NCBI GenBank assembly: GCA_027924645.1
Contig: BSBN01001362.1
Location: 434,001 to 498,000 of the forward strand
Length of the DNA stretch: 64,000 bases
Source: Cunninghamia lanceolata
Lineage: Eukaryota > Streptophyta > Pinopsida > Cupressales > Cupressaceae
Direction of reading: 5' to 3'
This document shows positions 1 to 10,345 of this stretch, piece after piece; position 1 is the first letter of the stretch, and each line of letters starts with the position of its first letter. Under the pieces are notes generated by a model. It saw only the letters and a list, made by a program, of their open reading frames with translations, ran no database searches and had not been told where the DNA came from. Position numbers and translations under genes: made by a program.

Positions 1-580
1 CCCTACTGGAGTGATATATCTTATAGCCAATTATCATAGATGCAAACTTGATATCCGGATCAGTGATATCTTCTATGGTCATTTCTCTCTTATCAAATTT
101 TGATCTAGTGGCCTCAGTCATAGTTTGGTTTTTGACAGATTTGAGAATAGGTAACCCTCCGGAAGAGTGTAAACTAGTTACTGCCCTAATTGCATCATTG
201 GTGATCTTGAATGGACTATTCAACCATAAGAAGTTATCATGCACTATGCTCAACACATACCGGACCCACTCATCTTCTTCAAGATAGGGGAAATGGATGT
301 ACTGACTGAAATGTTTATCCCGGATGGCCTTATACTAAGGTTTTAGTTCAAAAGATTCATCTATCAGTTCCTTGTGGTAGATGTCCATCAGCTTGGATTC
401 ACCAAAATCTTCAATTTTTGCGTGAATGTAAACGCTAACGTCCTCTACATGCAAAACCCCATGCAAAATGCTAGAAAATGCCCCTAAGGGATCAAATTCT
501 AGGGATTTATATGGATGTTTCTTGAATTTAGGATGTAGCCTATCAGTGATCCTTACAACATTTGGTGTAGCCATCTTCAA
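1..580 (-). pseudogene. Unrecognised second ORF of element RLX-A, runs off the left edge
   Basis: This minus-strand frame starts at a Met near 580 (MKMATPNVVRITD) and stays open to the window edge apart from one TAG at 335-337. I do not recognise the family. The visible protein is soluble-looking, rich in charged and aromatic residues, with no membrane segment, zinc knuckle, DSG protease or YVDD motif. It lies in the same sense as the LTR, primer site and gag at 1213-3548 and about 630 bases downstream of gag, so it looks like an element-borne extra ORF. A captured host gene fragment or an unusual pre-pol region is also possible. A frame open for about 190 codons with one stop suggests coding constraint until recently. 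Its 3' end and any pol lie outside the window. Confidence 0.45.
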
Positions 581-1212
581 AAAGATTTACAGAGAAATAT
601 TCAATAACGGAAAATACCTTTTGCGCTTCTAGGGTTCGCGGAGTGAGCCAGATTGATTTGCTGGATGAATCAACTTCAATGGTTGATCTTTGAGAAATTT
701 GAAACAATTTGTTGCAGAGCTCCTTTTCTTTTCTTCTCAAATGCAAATGTGCAAATGATGAGCAAATGAACCCTTTTATTTCTAAGAAAAAACCCTAAAT
801 CCACACTGCAATAAATGTACAACTTAAGTCATTCCGATTTCCTAGTTCTTCTTATTTTGAGAAAGATCTTTTTCCAGATCACTGAGATATACTTAGAGTT
901 ATCCTTGGTGATTAATAACAAACTATCTTACTTTTACCAAACATTTTGATCTATCCTCAGATCAAGATGCCACGAATTTGAATCATACCGGATCTAACTG
1001 TGATAATCTTTTTTTACCGGATGATTGTTAAACTAGATCAATCTTGGAAGATTAGACTCTTCAAATCTTCTTGCGAATCTTCCATATCTTTACCAAACCT
1101 TCTTTATATGTTTCTCTGAGAATCCTTTAATCCGCAACCTTTATGTGCCAATTTTGGGCACCTAATGACTAGCTGGGGAAAATGTTTTTCTCTTTTTACT
1201 CACCCTAAGCTA

Positions 1213-2405
1213 GAGCTCATCTATTTAGTTTCCGGAAGGAATATTAGCACCAGATTCTAGTGCGGATCCATCCTTAACATTTTTTGTACTCCTCTTTACC
1301 CAAATTTTGTTCATCTCCCTTTGAATTTCATCCACATTCATTTTTCCTTTTCCTTTGTCTTGGTTTTGATTATGATGCACCGGACCCTCATTGTTCTGAT
1401 TCTTATTTCTGCAGAATTTGACAATATGACTGGATCTATTGCAATTATAGCAGACAACATTTCTTTGAATATTTGACTAATATCCTCTTGATCTACAATG
1501 ATTAGCCATATGTCCCATTCTATTGCATGCAAAGCATCTTCTATTGAATGAATTGTTTGTTTGCATATTTCTACACTCATGAGATTTGTGACCATACCTT
1601 TTACAATTGAAACACTATCTGGAGAAGGATGAATTAGTTGGTTCATTCTTTTTCTGCACTGATTTGCTTTATGACCAAAATTATTGTAGTTGTGGTAGTA
1701 TCCATTGAAGGATGGATATCTTTGAGCATTGGGTTGCCTTACCAGAGGTCTTCTAGGCCTGTTTCTTGGATTTTTTGATCTAGAGTTCTTCTAACCAGAT
1801 CTGGAGCTTTCACCTTTCTCATGCCCCAAGCCTTGCTTGTCATCTACCCTCTTTTGGCTTTGAAGAAGAACTTCAAGTTGGGTAGAGCTTATCTTGAATT
1901 TCTCTTTGTATTCATTTGTTGTTTGAAGATCCTTTTTAAGAGTGTCAATCTAATTCTCAAGTTGTTCTTCATTATCCCTAGCTTCTTTAAGATCATATTC
2001 AAGATGCCTGATTATTCTATCCATTTTGTGGCAGTCTTCTGATTTCTCTTTGAGAGATTGTCTTAGATCATCTTCAATTTTCCTTTTCTCTTCAATTTCT
2101 TGGGTAAATTTCATAACTCCTGATTCCATTTCATGTCTTACCATAATGACCTCTTTTGATAACTTTTCACATAACTTGGTTTTCTCCTTCAGATCTTCAT
2201 TTGTATTATTGTCTTCACCTTGACTTGCCAATTGCTGAAGTAGATCCTTTCTCTTTTTCATAGAGATACTCAGTTTCCGTTTTAGTTTATTTATGAAATC
2301 ATCAGCCTGTTTGAGTCTTTCCTTCAATTCATTAACTTCAGAGTTGGATTGCTGAAGATCATCTAGGGTAGACTGAAGTCGTTCCCTTGTACCATAGACA
2401 TCCAT
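1213..2405 (-). pseudogene. gag: Coiled-coil, zinc-knuckle gag of RLX-A (broken)
   Basis: The first 151 codons (2405 down to 1950) form a heptad-like, Lys/Glu/Leu-rich coiled coil starting MDVYGTRERLQ. A TAG at about 1950 and another near 1795 interrupt the frame, and a frameshift near 1620 precedes the nucleic-acid binding part. In the minus frame around 1400-1640 there are three knuckles: CFNCKRYGHKSHEC, CFACNRMGHMANHC and CYNCNRSSHIVKFC (the last has Ser in place of Gly). A fourth, degenerate one (YHNYNNFGHKANQC) lies just upstream. CX2CX4HX4C knuckles bind template RNA in retroelement gag. The frame ends near 1213. No globular gag N-terminal domain precedes the coiled coil, which begins about 50 bases after the primer site, so this is either a non-autonomous family or an N-terminal deletion. 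Confidence 0.7.
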
Positions 2406-2456
2406 TTGAATTCCCAGATCTTCCTCAAGCTGTTAGGCTCTGTTTGGAGGAACTTC

Positions 2457-2468
2457 ACTCTGATACCA
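2457..2468 (-). other. Primer binding site of RLX-A (initiator Met-tRNA type)
   Basis: On the minus strand TGGTATCAGAGT follows the LTR end by two bases. This matches the plant iMet-tRNA primer site (TGGTATCAGAGC) at 11 of 12 positions. It fixes the element as minus-strand and the LTR to its right as the 5' LTR. Confidence 0.85.
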
Positions 2469-2470
2469 AT

Positions 2471-3548
2471 TGTTGATAACTGAGAGGGGGGGTGAATCAG
2501 TTATCTTAATTACTTCTACTTTCTAATCTTCCTTAACAATTAATGCAGTATTAAATCATATAAGCAAACATAACCATGAAATGGAAATAACATCAATACA
2601 CATGACACAATGATTTTGACATGGAAAACCCTGTTAAGGGAAAACACCACGGGGTGATTAACCCAAGATTGTATTCTCTGTTAGAAGAATAAGATAGTAC
2701 AAAATGGCACTTGCCAACTAGGGCTCACTGCTCGAACACACTGCTCACAAGAGGCTCACTGCCTACAAGTTATAAAGAAAGTAACAAGATACTTGAACTG
2801 ATAAGAAGCATCCACATATGCTGGAGTTCAGTTCCGGTTAGGCTTAGTATACTGATCTACTGCACTTCATCCTTTCTCTTCTTCTGTGTTGCTGTCCTTT
2901 CACATACCAAACCTGCCTTACTGCTTCTGTATTGCTCTTCTACTTTTCTATGCACACCACAACACCTTCACATCTAAATCCATCTGGTATATATATCCGC
3001 AGAAAGGATTTCATCCTCTTTCTAGTCGGCATCTAGAATAGTCAATATTTTCCCAAACTCTAGTCTATCGGCAGAATCCTTGCTTACCAAGTGTTGTGAG
3101 TCAAGGAGATACTTATAGAAGTCATCTAACATGTCGGCCAATCATGGATGATACCTTAAGAACCTTGATCACCATCAATATCTCATTCAGAATAATTCTG
3201 ATGCTCTGTCGGTCAGTTCTTCCTCTGTCTACTCTGCCAAACCGGACCCCAATACTTAGATGCTCATATCTCTTCACTCTTTCATCACCGGAGGCTCAAT
3301 CCCTAGAATCTATTAGTCAAGGTATTCCTCTTGACTTCCCCAAGTCCACACTTTACAAAGATACTCCCTCTAAGAGATCCAGACCTAACTGTTAGATCTT
3401 GCTGCATGCTCTGTTCTTGCTTACCGGACCAAGGTATTCTTCAATCTAACTTCCGGTAAAGATACACCATGTCCTGCGGATGTGTGGAGTGGTCTTTGTT
3501 GCCATCAATGACAACACCAATGAAGCCACATAGTGTCTCTTGCCAACA
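2471..3548 (-). repeat. 5' LTR of RLX-A
   Basis: Read on the minus strand the repeat begins TGTTGGCAAGAGACAC and ends TTATCAACA, next to the primer site. The solo LTR at 28109-29197 is a close relative with the same ends and about the same length (1089 versus 1078 bp). It carries a TATA-like TATATATACC (minus) near 2990 and the GTGAGCC/AGTGTGC repeats near its 3' end that recur in other LTRs of this window. The partner 3' LTR would lie left of the window. Confidence 0.85.
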
Positions 3549-4017
3549 CAGTCCTCAATGTTGTTCAGTTGAAATTGTATATGACTGGGGTTACCTTTGC
3601 ATAGATCATACTGTGTTTCAATCAAATATGAATAAATGAACTATGGAGTTTGACTATCAGAACTGTATATGCATTTCTTCTTGAATACTTTCATAATATA
3701 TGCCGATATTACTGTAAAATACCTTATCATCCCACTTTGTTTTTCATATTTCAAAGTTTCATAAATCTTTTAAAAATATTAACAAATTTTGAGTTTTTTA
3801 TTGTGGACAAGTACAGAGCAAGGAGGAAATGCAAAACTAGTGCCTTCTAGATGCATTTATAGCCCACCCCATGTGCACCAATGGCATCACTGAATGCATG
3901 CATTCACACCGATGTCTTTTTAGCTTTAGTTTTAGTTTTTTTCAATTTTAAAAGCATAATAAATCAGCAGTTTGCATATTGCAGAAAGATTCTATCTTGA
4001 AAGCTCTATATATAGAA
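3549..4017. other. Non-coding stretch, nothing recognised
   Basis: This AT-rich stretch has only chance ORFs. I see no zinc knuckle, RT motif or terminal repeat. A TATA-like TCTATATATAG lies near 4005-4016, directly before the 86-bp duplication, so the stretch could be part of a degraded LTR. Confidence 0.5.
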
Positions 4018-4189
4018 TTCTTTGTAACATATTTTATATACAGTGAATTATTTTCCAGCATTGTTGTTTTAATCCTTTGAGCAGATTTGTTGATAAACGT
4101 GAGTTCTTTGTAACATATTTTATATACAGTGAATTATTTCCCAGCATTGTTGTTTCAATCCTTTGAGAAAATTTGTTGAAGTTTATCAA
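4018..4189. repeat. 86-bp tandem duplication
   Basis: The unit beginning TTCTTTGTAACATATTTTAT at 4018 recurs at 4104. The two copies share nearly every base, including TATACAGTGAATTATTT and CCAGCATTGTTGTTT. They differ at a few positions such as GCAGATTTG versus GAAAATTTG. The preceding TATA-like motif suggests this may be the transcribed end of an old LTR; that is inference. Confidence 0.85.
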
Positions 4190-4219
4190 CAAAAATTGGC
4201 ATAGTTGATGTTTATCATG

Positions 4220-4739
4220 TACTAGTTGTTTATATATGACCAGTTGATGGAAAAATAATGATTAAAATGACCAAATATACTACCAATGGATGGAAATTAG
4301 TTAATACAAATGACTAAATATACTACCAATGGATGGAAATCAGTGACTAAATAAATGACTAAATATACTATCAATTGACGGTAATTAATGATTACAATGA
4401 CTAAATAAATTTGGTCACAAGATAAATGACTAGCAATAAACTGCCAATGGTCATGTGACTAAATATACTACCAAATTGATGACTAAATATACTACCAAAT
4501 TACCAAATATACTATCAAATTGATGACTAAATATACTACCAAATTAATGACTAAATATACTACCAAATTTATGACTAAATATACTACCAAATTAATGACT
4601 AAAATTTGTTTGGTCATAAATTTGGTCACGAGATAAATGACCAAAAATAAGCTACCAATGGTCACGTGACCAAACTACTGATCACATGACCAATTTTTGG
4701 TAGTTTATTTAGTCATTTATTTCTTTTTTTCTACTAGTG
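4220..4739. mobile_element. Putative non-autonomous CACTA-like element with subterminal repeats
   Basis: The right end reads CTACTAGTG, so inward on the minus strand the terminus is CACTAGTAGAAAAA, the form typical of plant CACTA (En/Spm) inverted repeats. The interior is filled with short motifs in both orientations: about ten copies of ACTACCAA or TATACTACCAA, many TGACTAAAT, and TTGGTCA in inverse orientation. This is like the subterminal transposase-binding repeats of CACTA elements. A perfect palindrome GGTCACGTGACC lies at 4660-4671. The left end, near 4220 (TACTAGTTG), is only a weak match and no 3-bp target duplication is evident. No transposase is present. An unrelated minisatellite ending by chance in CACTAG is the alternative. 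Confidence 0.45.
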
Positions 4740-4861
4740 AAAATAGTATATACAAAATCTCAAACCAACCTTAGAAGTAAGGCTTGAAATGGATCTCATT
4801 CATTGATATTGGTAGAACTTCACCATCCAGCCTTGAAATATTGACAGCATTGGCTTGTTTA

Positions 4862-5444
4862 CAACTAGTGATGATATACGGGCCTCTCCAGATTTAGCTA
4901 AACCATTACCTTGGGAGTAGTAGTTAGATGAAGTCTTCAAGAACACATTATATTTTAAAGCCCAATCAGCTATCCAAAAATTAGTAAAAGATCTTGCATT
5001 ATTAGAGATGATAGTGTGATGAGCTCCAAACCTTTTCATGATTTCATCCAAGAAATCCATGATTGTTGATTATGTAGTCTCTTTAAGTGGGATTGCTTCA
5101 ACCCACCTGGTGAAGTAGTTTGTTGTAGTTAAAACTCATTTGTGGCTAGCACTGGATGTAGGGTTAATCATGCCAATGAAATCTAAACCCCACTGTGAGA
5201 AAGGTTGATCTACTTGAATAGGATGAAGTGGAAGAGCTTCCAATCTTTTCTTCCCATCAAAGAGAGCATATTCTTTGCATTTTATTACCCACACATGGAC
5301 ATCATTGAATAATGTGGGCCAAAGGTAACCTGCCCTCATTATCTTCATTTTTGTATCTCTTGCAGAGAAGTGGCCTCCAACTGGACCAGCATGAAACTCA
5401 CTGAGTAATCTGTCCATCTGATCTTTTTCAATGCATCTCAGCAA
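4862..5444 (-). pseudogene. int: Integrase fragment of GYP-A (3'-truncated)
   Basis: The minus frame at 5444-5136 starts with the zinc-binding region: FHAGPVGGHFSARDTK supplies both histidines. The following CX2C is damaged (CKEY instead of CKEC). The core follows: WGLDFIGMI with the first catalytic Asp, then at 5060-4860 IISNNARSFTNFW, where the second catalytic Asp is Asn, and SNYYSQGNGLAKS, where the usual Glu after GLA is Lys. A TAA near 5137 separates the two pieces. Similarity to integrase fades near 4862 and the sequence beyond is unrelated, so the C-terminal domain and the 3' LTR are missing. Two catalytic positions are lost, so the enzyme is dead. Confidence 0.85.
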
Positions 5445-5674
5445 GACTCCATCTAGATTTGTTTTAAAGATAACCCATCCACCAAAACATAAGGAATGGA
5501 CTACAACTTGAAATGTCTTCTCTTAGTTATGTACAATCCATAAGGATACTCACCAAGTGATAGGAACCTAGCCATGTCTGTTGTCCAACAACTTACAGTT
5601 GTTGATTCAGCTCTAGGTTCTGCCTCATTTAGGTGATAGGATGAGTTCACTTCATCCACAGTAGTTTGAGCCAA

Positions 5675-7069
5675 CTATTCACATATTCCTCTTCCTATAA
5701 TCAGCTTAGTGGCTTTGACAATAACATCATATTCTAGGATCTTAGTGACCCAGCTTGCTCTCTTTTCACTAATTTCAATTCTCATTATGTAGTCTCTCAC
5801 ACTAGGATGAGAAACTAATACTTTGGTATGGTTATTTGCCAACATATATCTAAACTTTTTCAATGCTCTTACAATGGAAAAAACCTATTTGTCCATGGGG
5901 CTATACCTGACCTCATAGTCTTTCAATGTTTGACTGAAAAAGGGTAGGGGTTGTTCCATAGCTTGGTCATTTTGTTGCATCAAGACAACTGCAATGTTGC
6001 TCTCTCCCCCATGGGTATAAAGGGAAAAGTCCTTCTCATGATTAGGATTCATGAGAGTATGAGATTGAGCAATTTCTTCCTTTATCTTCTCAAATCCATC
6101 CTTCCCTTCCTTGGTCCACCTAAAAATAACATCCTTTTTAAGCATTAGGGTCAGAGGTTTGACCAAACTAGCACAGTTAGGAATGAATTTCCTAACAAAA
6201 TTTATCTGCCCCAAAAATGATTACAAAGATTTTTTATGAGCAGGTAGAGGAAGAGCAAGAAGAGCTGAAGTTCTTTCTGGATTTATGGAGATCCCATCTT
6301 TGGACACTAAATGGCCCAAAAGATTTCCCTAAGAGACAGCAAAAATACACTTTTTGAGGTTTAGAGACACCCCAAACTCCCTGCATCTTCTGAAAACCTT
6401 CTCCAGATGCTCCATGTGATTTTCTCCTCTCTTGGAAAAGACTCTGATATCATCCAGATAAATCAGGATGAACTTGTTGATGAAGCCCCTGAACACAATG
6501 TCCATTTCCCTCTAAAAAGTGGCATTGTCATTGGAGAGCCCAAATGACATTTTTGCATACGCCATGGTTCCCCACTTAGTGGTGAATGTTGTCTTGAATC
6601 TGTCCTCTTCCCTCACAAAAATCCGGTTATAACCAGAAAAACCCTCAAGCAAGGAGAAACTCTCTGCCCCTACAACAATCTGCAAGATTTGGTCCATGGA
6701 TGGAAGAGGATAGTGATCTTTTAGGGAATCCCAATATAGATGATGGAAGTCCACGCACAGCCTTATCTCACCAATTTTCTTCCTCACTAGCACTAGGTTA
6801 GCTATCTAGGTGGAATACTTGATGGGGAAAATGATTCTAGCCTGAATGAGCTTGGCAAGCTCCTTCATCAAAGGCTCAATTTTAGGATTTACAGGCCACT
6901 GCCTTTGGCGGACAGGCTTAGCGTTTGGGTCAAGGTCTATGGCATGTTGGGCAACATTAGGGTCAAAACCCTTTAGGTCCTCATATTTCCATGCAAAAAC
7001 ATCACTGTATTTTTGAGAAAGGTGAATAAAATCTTGTTGTTTAGCATCACAACATACCTTTCCCAACAA
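5675..7069 (-). pseudogene. pol: Reverse transcriptase and Gypsy RNase H of GYP-A (broken)
   Basis: Minus-strand order: the pre-RT part (PVRQRQWPVNPKIEPLMKE) at 7069-6806; RT fingers and palm at 6793-6512 (GEIRLCVDFHHLY, SLLEGFSGYNRI); the catalytic box KFILIYLDDIRVFS near 6440-6480; then the connection and RNase H from 6214 (GQINFVRKFIPNCASLVKPL, AMEQPLPFFSQTL, YSPMDKQVFSIVRALKKFRYM) to 5675. Stops and shifts occur at about 6805, 6511, 6330 and 6218. YLDD is intact. The RNase H region has a weak active site (SLYTHGGES in place of the usual DAS motif), so its activity was probably lost. Similarity is to the Tat/Athila branch of Gypsy. Confidence 0.9.
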
Positions 7070-7399
7070 TAAATATTTGTCTTGGATGATAGAAATTTTT
7101 TTATACTCTTCCCTTTTGAATGCAATGTTCTTCTTCTCACCCTTGAATTCATCATCATGGCTGAAAATAGCCTCAAGAGTGACCAGATCCTTGGGCAGCT
7201 TCTTTGTTGTTAATTGAATAATCTAATCACCATACCCTTCTTACAGCCTGGACTGTGCAATCGATGAGAACTCAACTTCATTTTGGATGAAGTTTACAAT
7301 TTGCTCATTGCTGTCAAAAATCTACCAATTCACATCATTATCTAGGACTAAGGGCCTAACCGCTATTTTGACATGCTAATCAGGGCCTTGAAAGAGGTC

Positions 7400-7806
7400 T
7401 GTAGAGGGAGAAAACTGAGCACTAACTATTGCCAATTGGTCTACCTCTGCATTTAATTTCCTTGGGATCACATGTAGGTTGAGAGCATCAAAAATCTCAA
7501 ACATGCCCCAAACTCAATGTCTATAAGCTCTTAGGAGCTATTTTTTCATTGCACATCTTTGCCTAACCTAGTTGACCACCAACTCAGTATCTCTGAAAAC
7601 CTCCAAATGCCTGATTTTCTTCTTTTCTGCTAGTAGAAAGCCATGGGCCAATGCCTCATACTTTGCAACATTATTTGTGCATGAAAAAATATAGTCTATG
7701 AGAAAAATGCAATTTTTTACTAGTCGGGGAGATCAGTAATACTCCTGCACTAGCTCCATTTCTGCTTTTTACACCATCAAAGAACATTTTCCATGGGCCA
7801 CCAGAA
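7400..7806 (-). pseudogene. Second (archaeal-type) RNase H of GYP-A, upstream of RT
   Basis: On the minus strand WKMFFDGVKSRNGASAG (from about 7795) gives the first Asp with its Gly-rich turn. After a frameshift near 7678, KYEALAHGFLLAEKK supplies the Glu and FRDTELVVN the second Asp. LNAEVDQLA near 7440 supplies the last Asp (usually ADxLA). This is the pattern of the plant-type RNase H (RVT_3-like) domain of Tat-lineage Gypsy elements. Several in-frame stops are present (near 7586, 7553, 7529 and 7379). Unlike GYP-D in this window, where the domain follows RT-RH, here it lies between protease and RT. No duplicate of it is seen between the RNase H end (5675) and integrase (5444). Confidence 0.75.
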
Positions 7807-8117
7807 TCATCATCTGGTTTTAATATAGAGGGGACTAAGGAATTCCCCTCATGAATCATGTAGGTGCCCAACCCAGTTGTCTCAATGGTGTCATAAGGAT
7901 CAAAACCAAAGTGTTCCTTTGCCCATTCATCAAGAAAAAGATCTAGGGTTGGAAGGGGTGAAGATACTATCTCAAGAGACCATGAATCATGCACTTCCTC
8001 ACCCTGAATCATGCAATGAAGGTTCACCAGGCTATGATCATAATTTTCTACATGATAGTTTGAAACTAGTTTAGCATTAATGGTGAACCTTGTGCCATAT
8101 CTTGTCCTCAGTAGCAT
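7807..8117 (-). pseudogene. Linker between protease and extra RNase H of GYP-A
   Basis: The minus frame 8117-7671 begins MLLRTRYGTRFTINAKL and runs without a break into the second RNase H domain. The segment is acidic (GFDPYDTIETTGLG, KPDDDSGG) with no domain I recognise. It belongs to the pro-pol polyprotein. The single continuous frame shows that the RNase H is fused here and not brought in by a later insertion. Confidence 0.6.
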
Positions 8118-8129
8118 GTGAGACCAGCC

Positions 8130-8402
8130 ATAAGAATGTTAGCCACCTACCTTAGTTGTGAAGTCTCTTGACAAGTAAATAGCAAAGAAAGGAGGAAGAT
8201 CAATGACTAAAATATCTTGACTAATAGGCAAGTTTGGACAAGCATGTAAGGTCAAATCTAGTCCTTTGATCACCCCAATAGTATTGATAGAAGTACCATC
8301 CAATTGCAACACACCTGATGAAATAGGGGTATATTTGATGCCTAATGCATCTACTATCTTCTTTGGCATAACTAAAATACTAGCCCTAAATCTATCATGC
8401 AA
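8130..8402 (-). pseudogene. pro: Aspartic protease region of GYP-A
   Basis: The minus frame starts MHDRFRASILVMPKKIVDAL and includes GVIKGLDLTLHACPNLPI and QDILVIDLPPFFAIYLSRDF, which read like the body and C-terminal part of a retropepsin (substrate flap, hydrophobic strand, then the position of the family's ILLGR motif). The catalytic DSG/DGG loop should precede residue 1; I see no clean copy, and the sequence 5' of 8402 (TGCATGATAG on the minus strand) is disrupted. The placement just after gag and before pol fits a protease. Confidence is moderate because the active-site triad is not seen. Confidence 0.55.
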
Positions 8403-8679
8403 CTGTGCACCAGGAATTTTTCAATGATTAGAGATAAGTAGAATGGGGATGGCTTCTTTATTGGACCCCCCTAATCTTCACTTGGTTGTACAAGATTGAT
8501 TGGGCTCTTTTCCTTCTTGATTGCTGATTCAACTACTGGGAATTGCCTAAGGCATCTTGCAACAATTCCCTTTGAGAGGGAATTGATAATGCTTCCCACA
8601 TTGACACATTCAGATTTGTCTTTTTCATTTGTTCTACAATATTCAAGGGAAATGTTGTTGTTTTGTGCATGGCAGGAAT

Positions 8680-9018
8680 CTATGTTCCCCTCTTTGACTG
8701 CTTTGTAGCTTGTTCGGGCAATTTTGGAGATGACGGAACCTCCTTTGCAGTAACAAGCATGCTGCTCTGAGTTGAATTTGTGGCACTAGCCCCTTTTGTT
8801 TTTGGGATAGGTTCCTTTTGTAATATAGCACGCATGGGATTATCCTCCAATTGTCTCTTTTTGGACCTTGCGTTGTCTACAACACTACTTACAAGCATGA
8901 TCACACTATCCATATGTTGATTAATAGCACATAAATCCTCAAGAATCCAAAGCATTAAATTGGAATCAGAAGCAACCTCATTTGGTACCTCAGGGTTGGT
9001 ATTGACTGCTTCCACCAA
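8680..9018 (-). pseudogene. Gag-pro linker ORF of GYP-A
   Basis: A 112-codon minus frame starts MVEAVNTNPEVPNE and is rich in Ser, Lys, Glu and Pro towards its end (KEVPSSPKLPEQATKQSKR). It is in line with the gag zinc finger at 9075-9117, separated from it by one TAA near 9030. It has no recognisable fold and looks like a disordered spacer between gag and protease. Confidence 0.5.
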
Positions 9019-9074
9019 TGATTCTTATTGAGTATGAAAATTTTGCACTATTAGGGCTCGCTCTTGTGCTCCAA

Positions 9075-10345
9075 AAGCACAAGTAGACTAATTGTGAGGT
9101 TGGTTACAAGGATAACACCAATCTGCCTCTTGGGAGAAATTATTTTGAGTAGTAACCAAGGCCCTAACTAGATTGACAACAGGTATTTGTTGGATGGGTC
9201 TAACCATTTGCAAGGGTTGAGCAGGGTTATCATTTTGGTGCCTATTTGACTAGTAACCCTAGTTCCAGTTCTAATTTTTGTTAGAATTATAACCCTGATT
9301 CTAATTTTGATTTGAAGACTACCCCTCATTATAATTTTGATGGGGTTTAGGGGTGGTTTGAATTACTACAATACTAATTTTCTTACCCATGTTGGCCATT
9401 AGGGTTTTAAATTCATTCTCTTCTTGTGAAAGAGCAGATGTAGAGGCCTTAGACTCTGGAGTGGGAGAAATAGTAGGTTGTTGAACCTATGAAGGCAATT
9501 ATGGGGAAATGGATACAGGGGGTCTAGGAGCAATTTTTCCAGCCTATATTAAGTAATTTTCAGCCTTCAAGGCTATCTCATATGCATCTAGTAAGGTATC
9601 AACACCCATAGATTACATCATAACAGCTATATCATAATTTAAAGGTCTTAAAAAATATAAGAAGACACCTTGTGGAGATGGCCTGAGGAGAGTTGGGATC
9701 ATATCCCATGTCCTTTCAAATCTGAAGTTGAATTCAACCATCATCTTGTTGGAAGCCCTCTTTATGGTTGTTAATTGTTCCAGCAGAGAAACATTGTCTG
9801 CTCTTTCTCCAAACTACAAGTGTAGACTACTTCTCCTAGCTCATCCCAATCATGTATTAAAGTAGGGGTTAAACTCCTAAACCATTGAAGAGCTCTCCCC
9901 TTGAAGGATAAAACCATGAGCCTAACAGCCACATCTCATGTTGAATATGGTGAACTAAACATAGGTTTGATATGTCTTTGATATGTTCAACAGGTGTAGT
10001 AGAACCATCACCCGTAAAGGATGAAATACTCTTTAGGGATGAGGTAGGTATATCATTATGTGCAGCCAAGTCTAAAGGGTTGCCTCCATTGAAGGTTACA
10101 AAGGGTAGATTTCTTGCCATATTAGGGATATTCAGATTTATTCTAGGTATATGTAAGCCCTTTCTTGAGTATCGAAACCTAACAGGAGGAAGTGTAGATT
10201 GAGCTCTTGGGTAAGGAGGAACAACACTATTATTCCTTCTTGCAGGAGACCTAGATAACCTAGTTTTTCTCCTTGAAGCAACAATAGGTAGTTCAACAAA
10301 TTGGCAATTATTACCTCTTGAAGAAGCTCTCATTTGTACAAGCAT
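9075..10345 (-). pseudogene. gag: Gag of GYP-A (broken)
   Basis: The first 158 codons start MLVQMRASSRGNNCQF; a basic N-terminus (SRRKTRLSRSPARR) leads to the gag domain (GDGSTTPVEHIKDISNL, then GLGV). After a shift near 9870 the gag fold continues (LERADNVSLLEQLTTI, MMVEFNFRFERTWDMIP). Near 9075-9117 a finger reads CYPCNQPHN-stop-STC, a CX2CX3HX4C variant, one residue shorter than the usual knuckle. Many stops, several of them TAG where Gln is expected, interrupt the Asn/Gln-rich part at 9240-9330. Gag packages element RNA in the virus-like particle. Confidence 0.75.
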
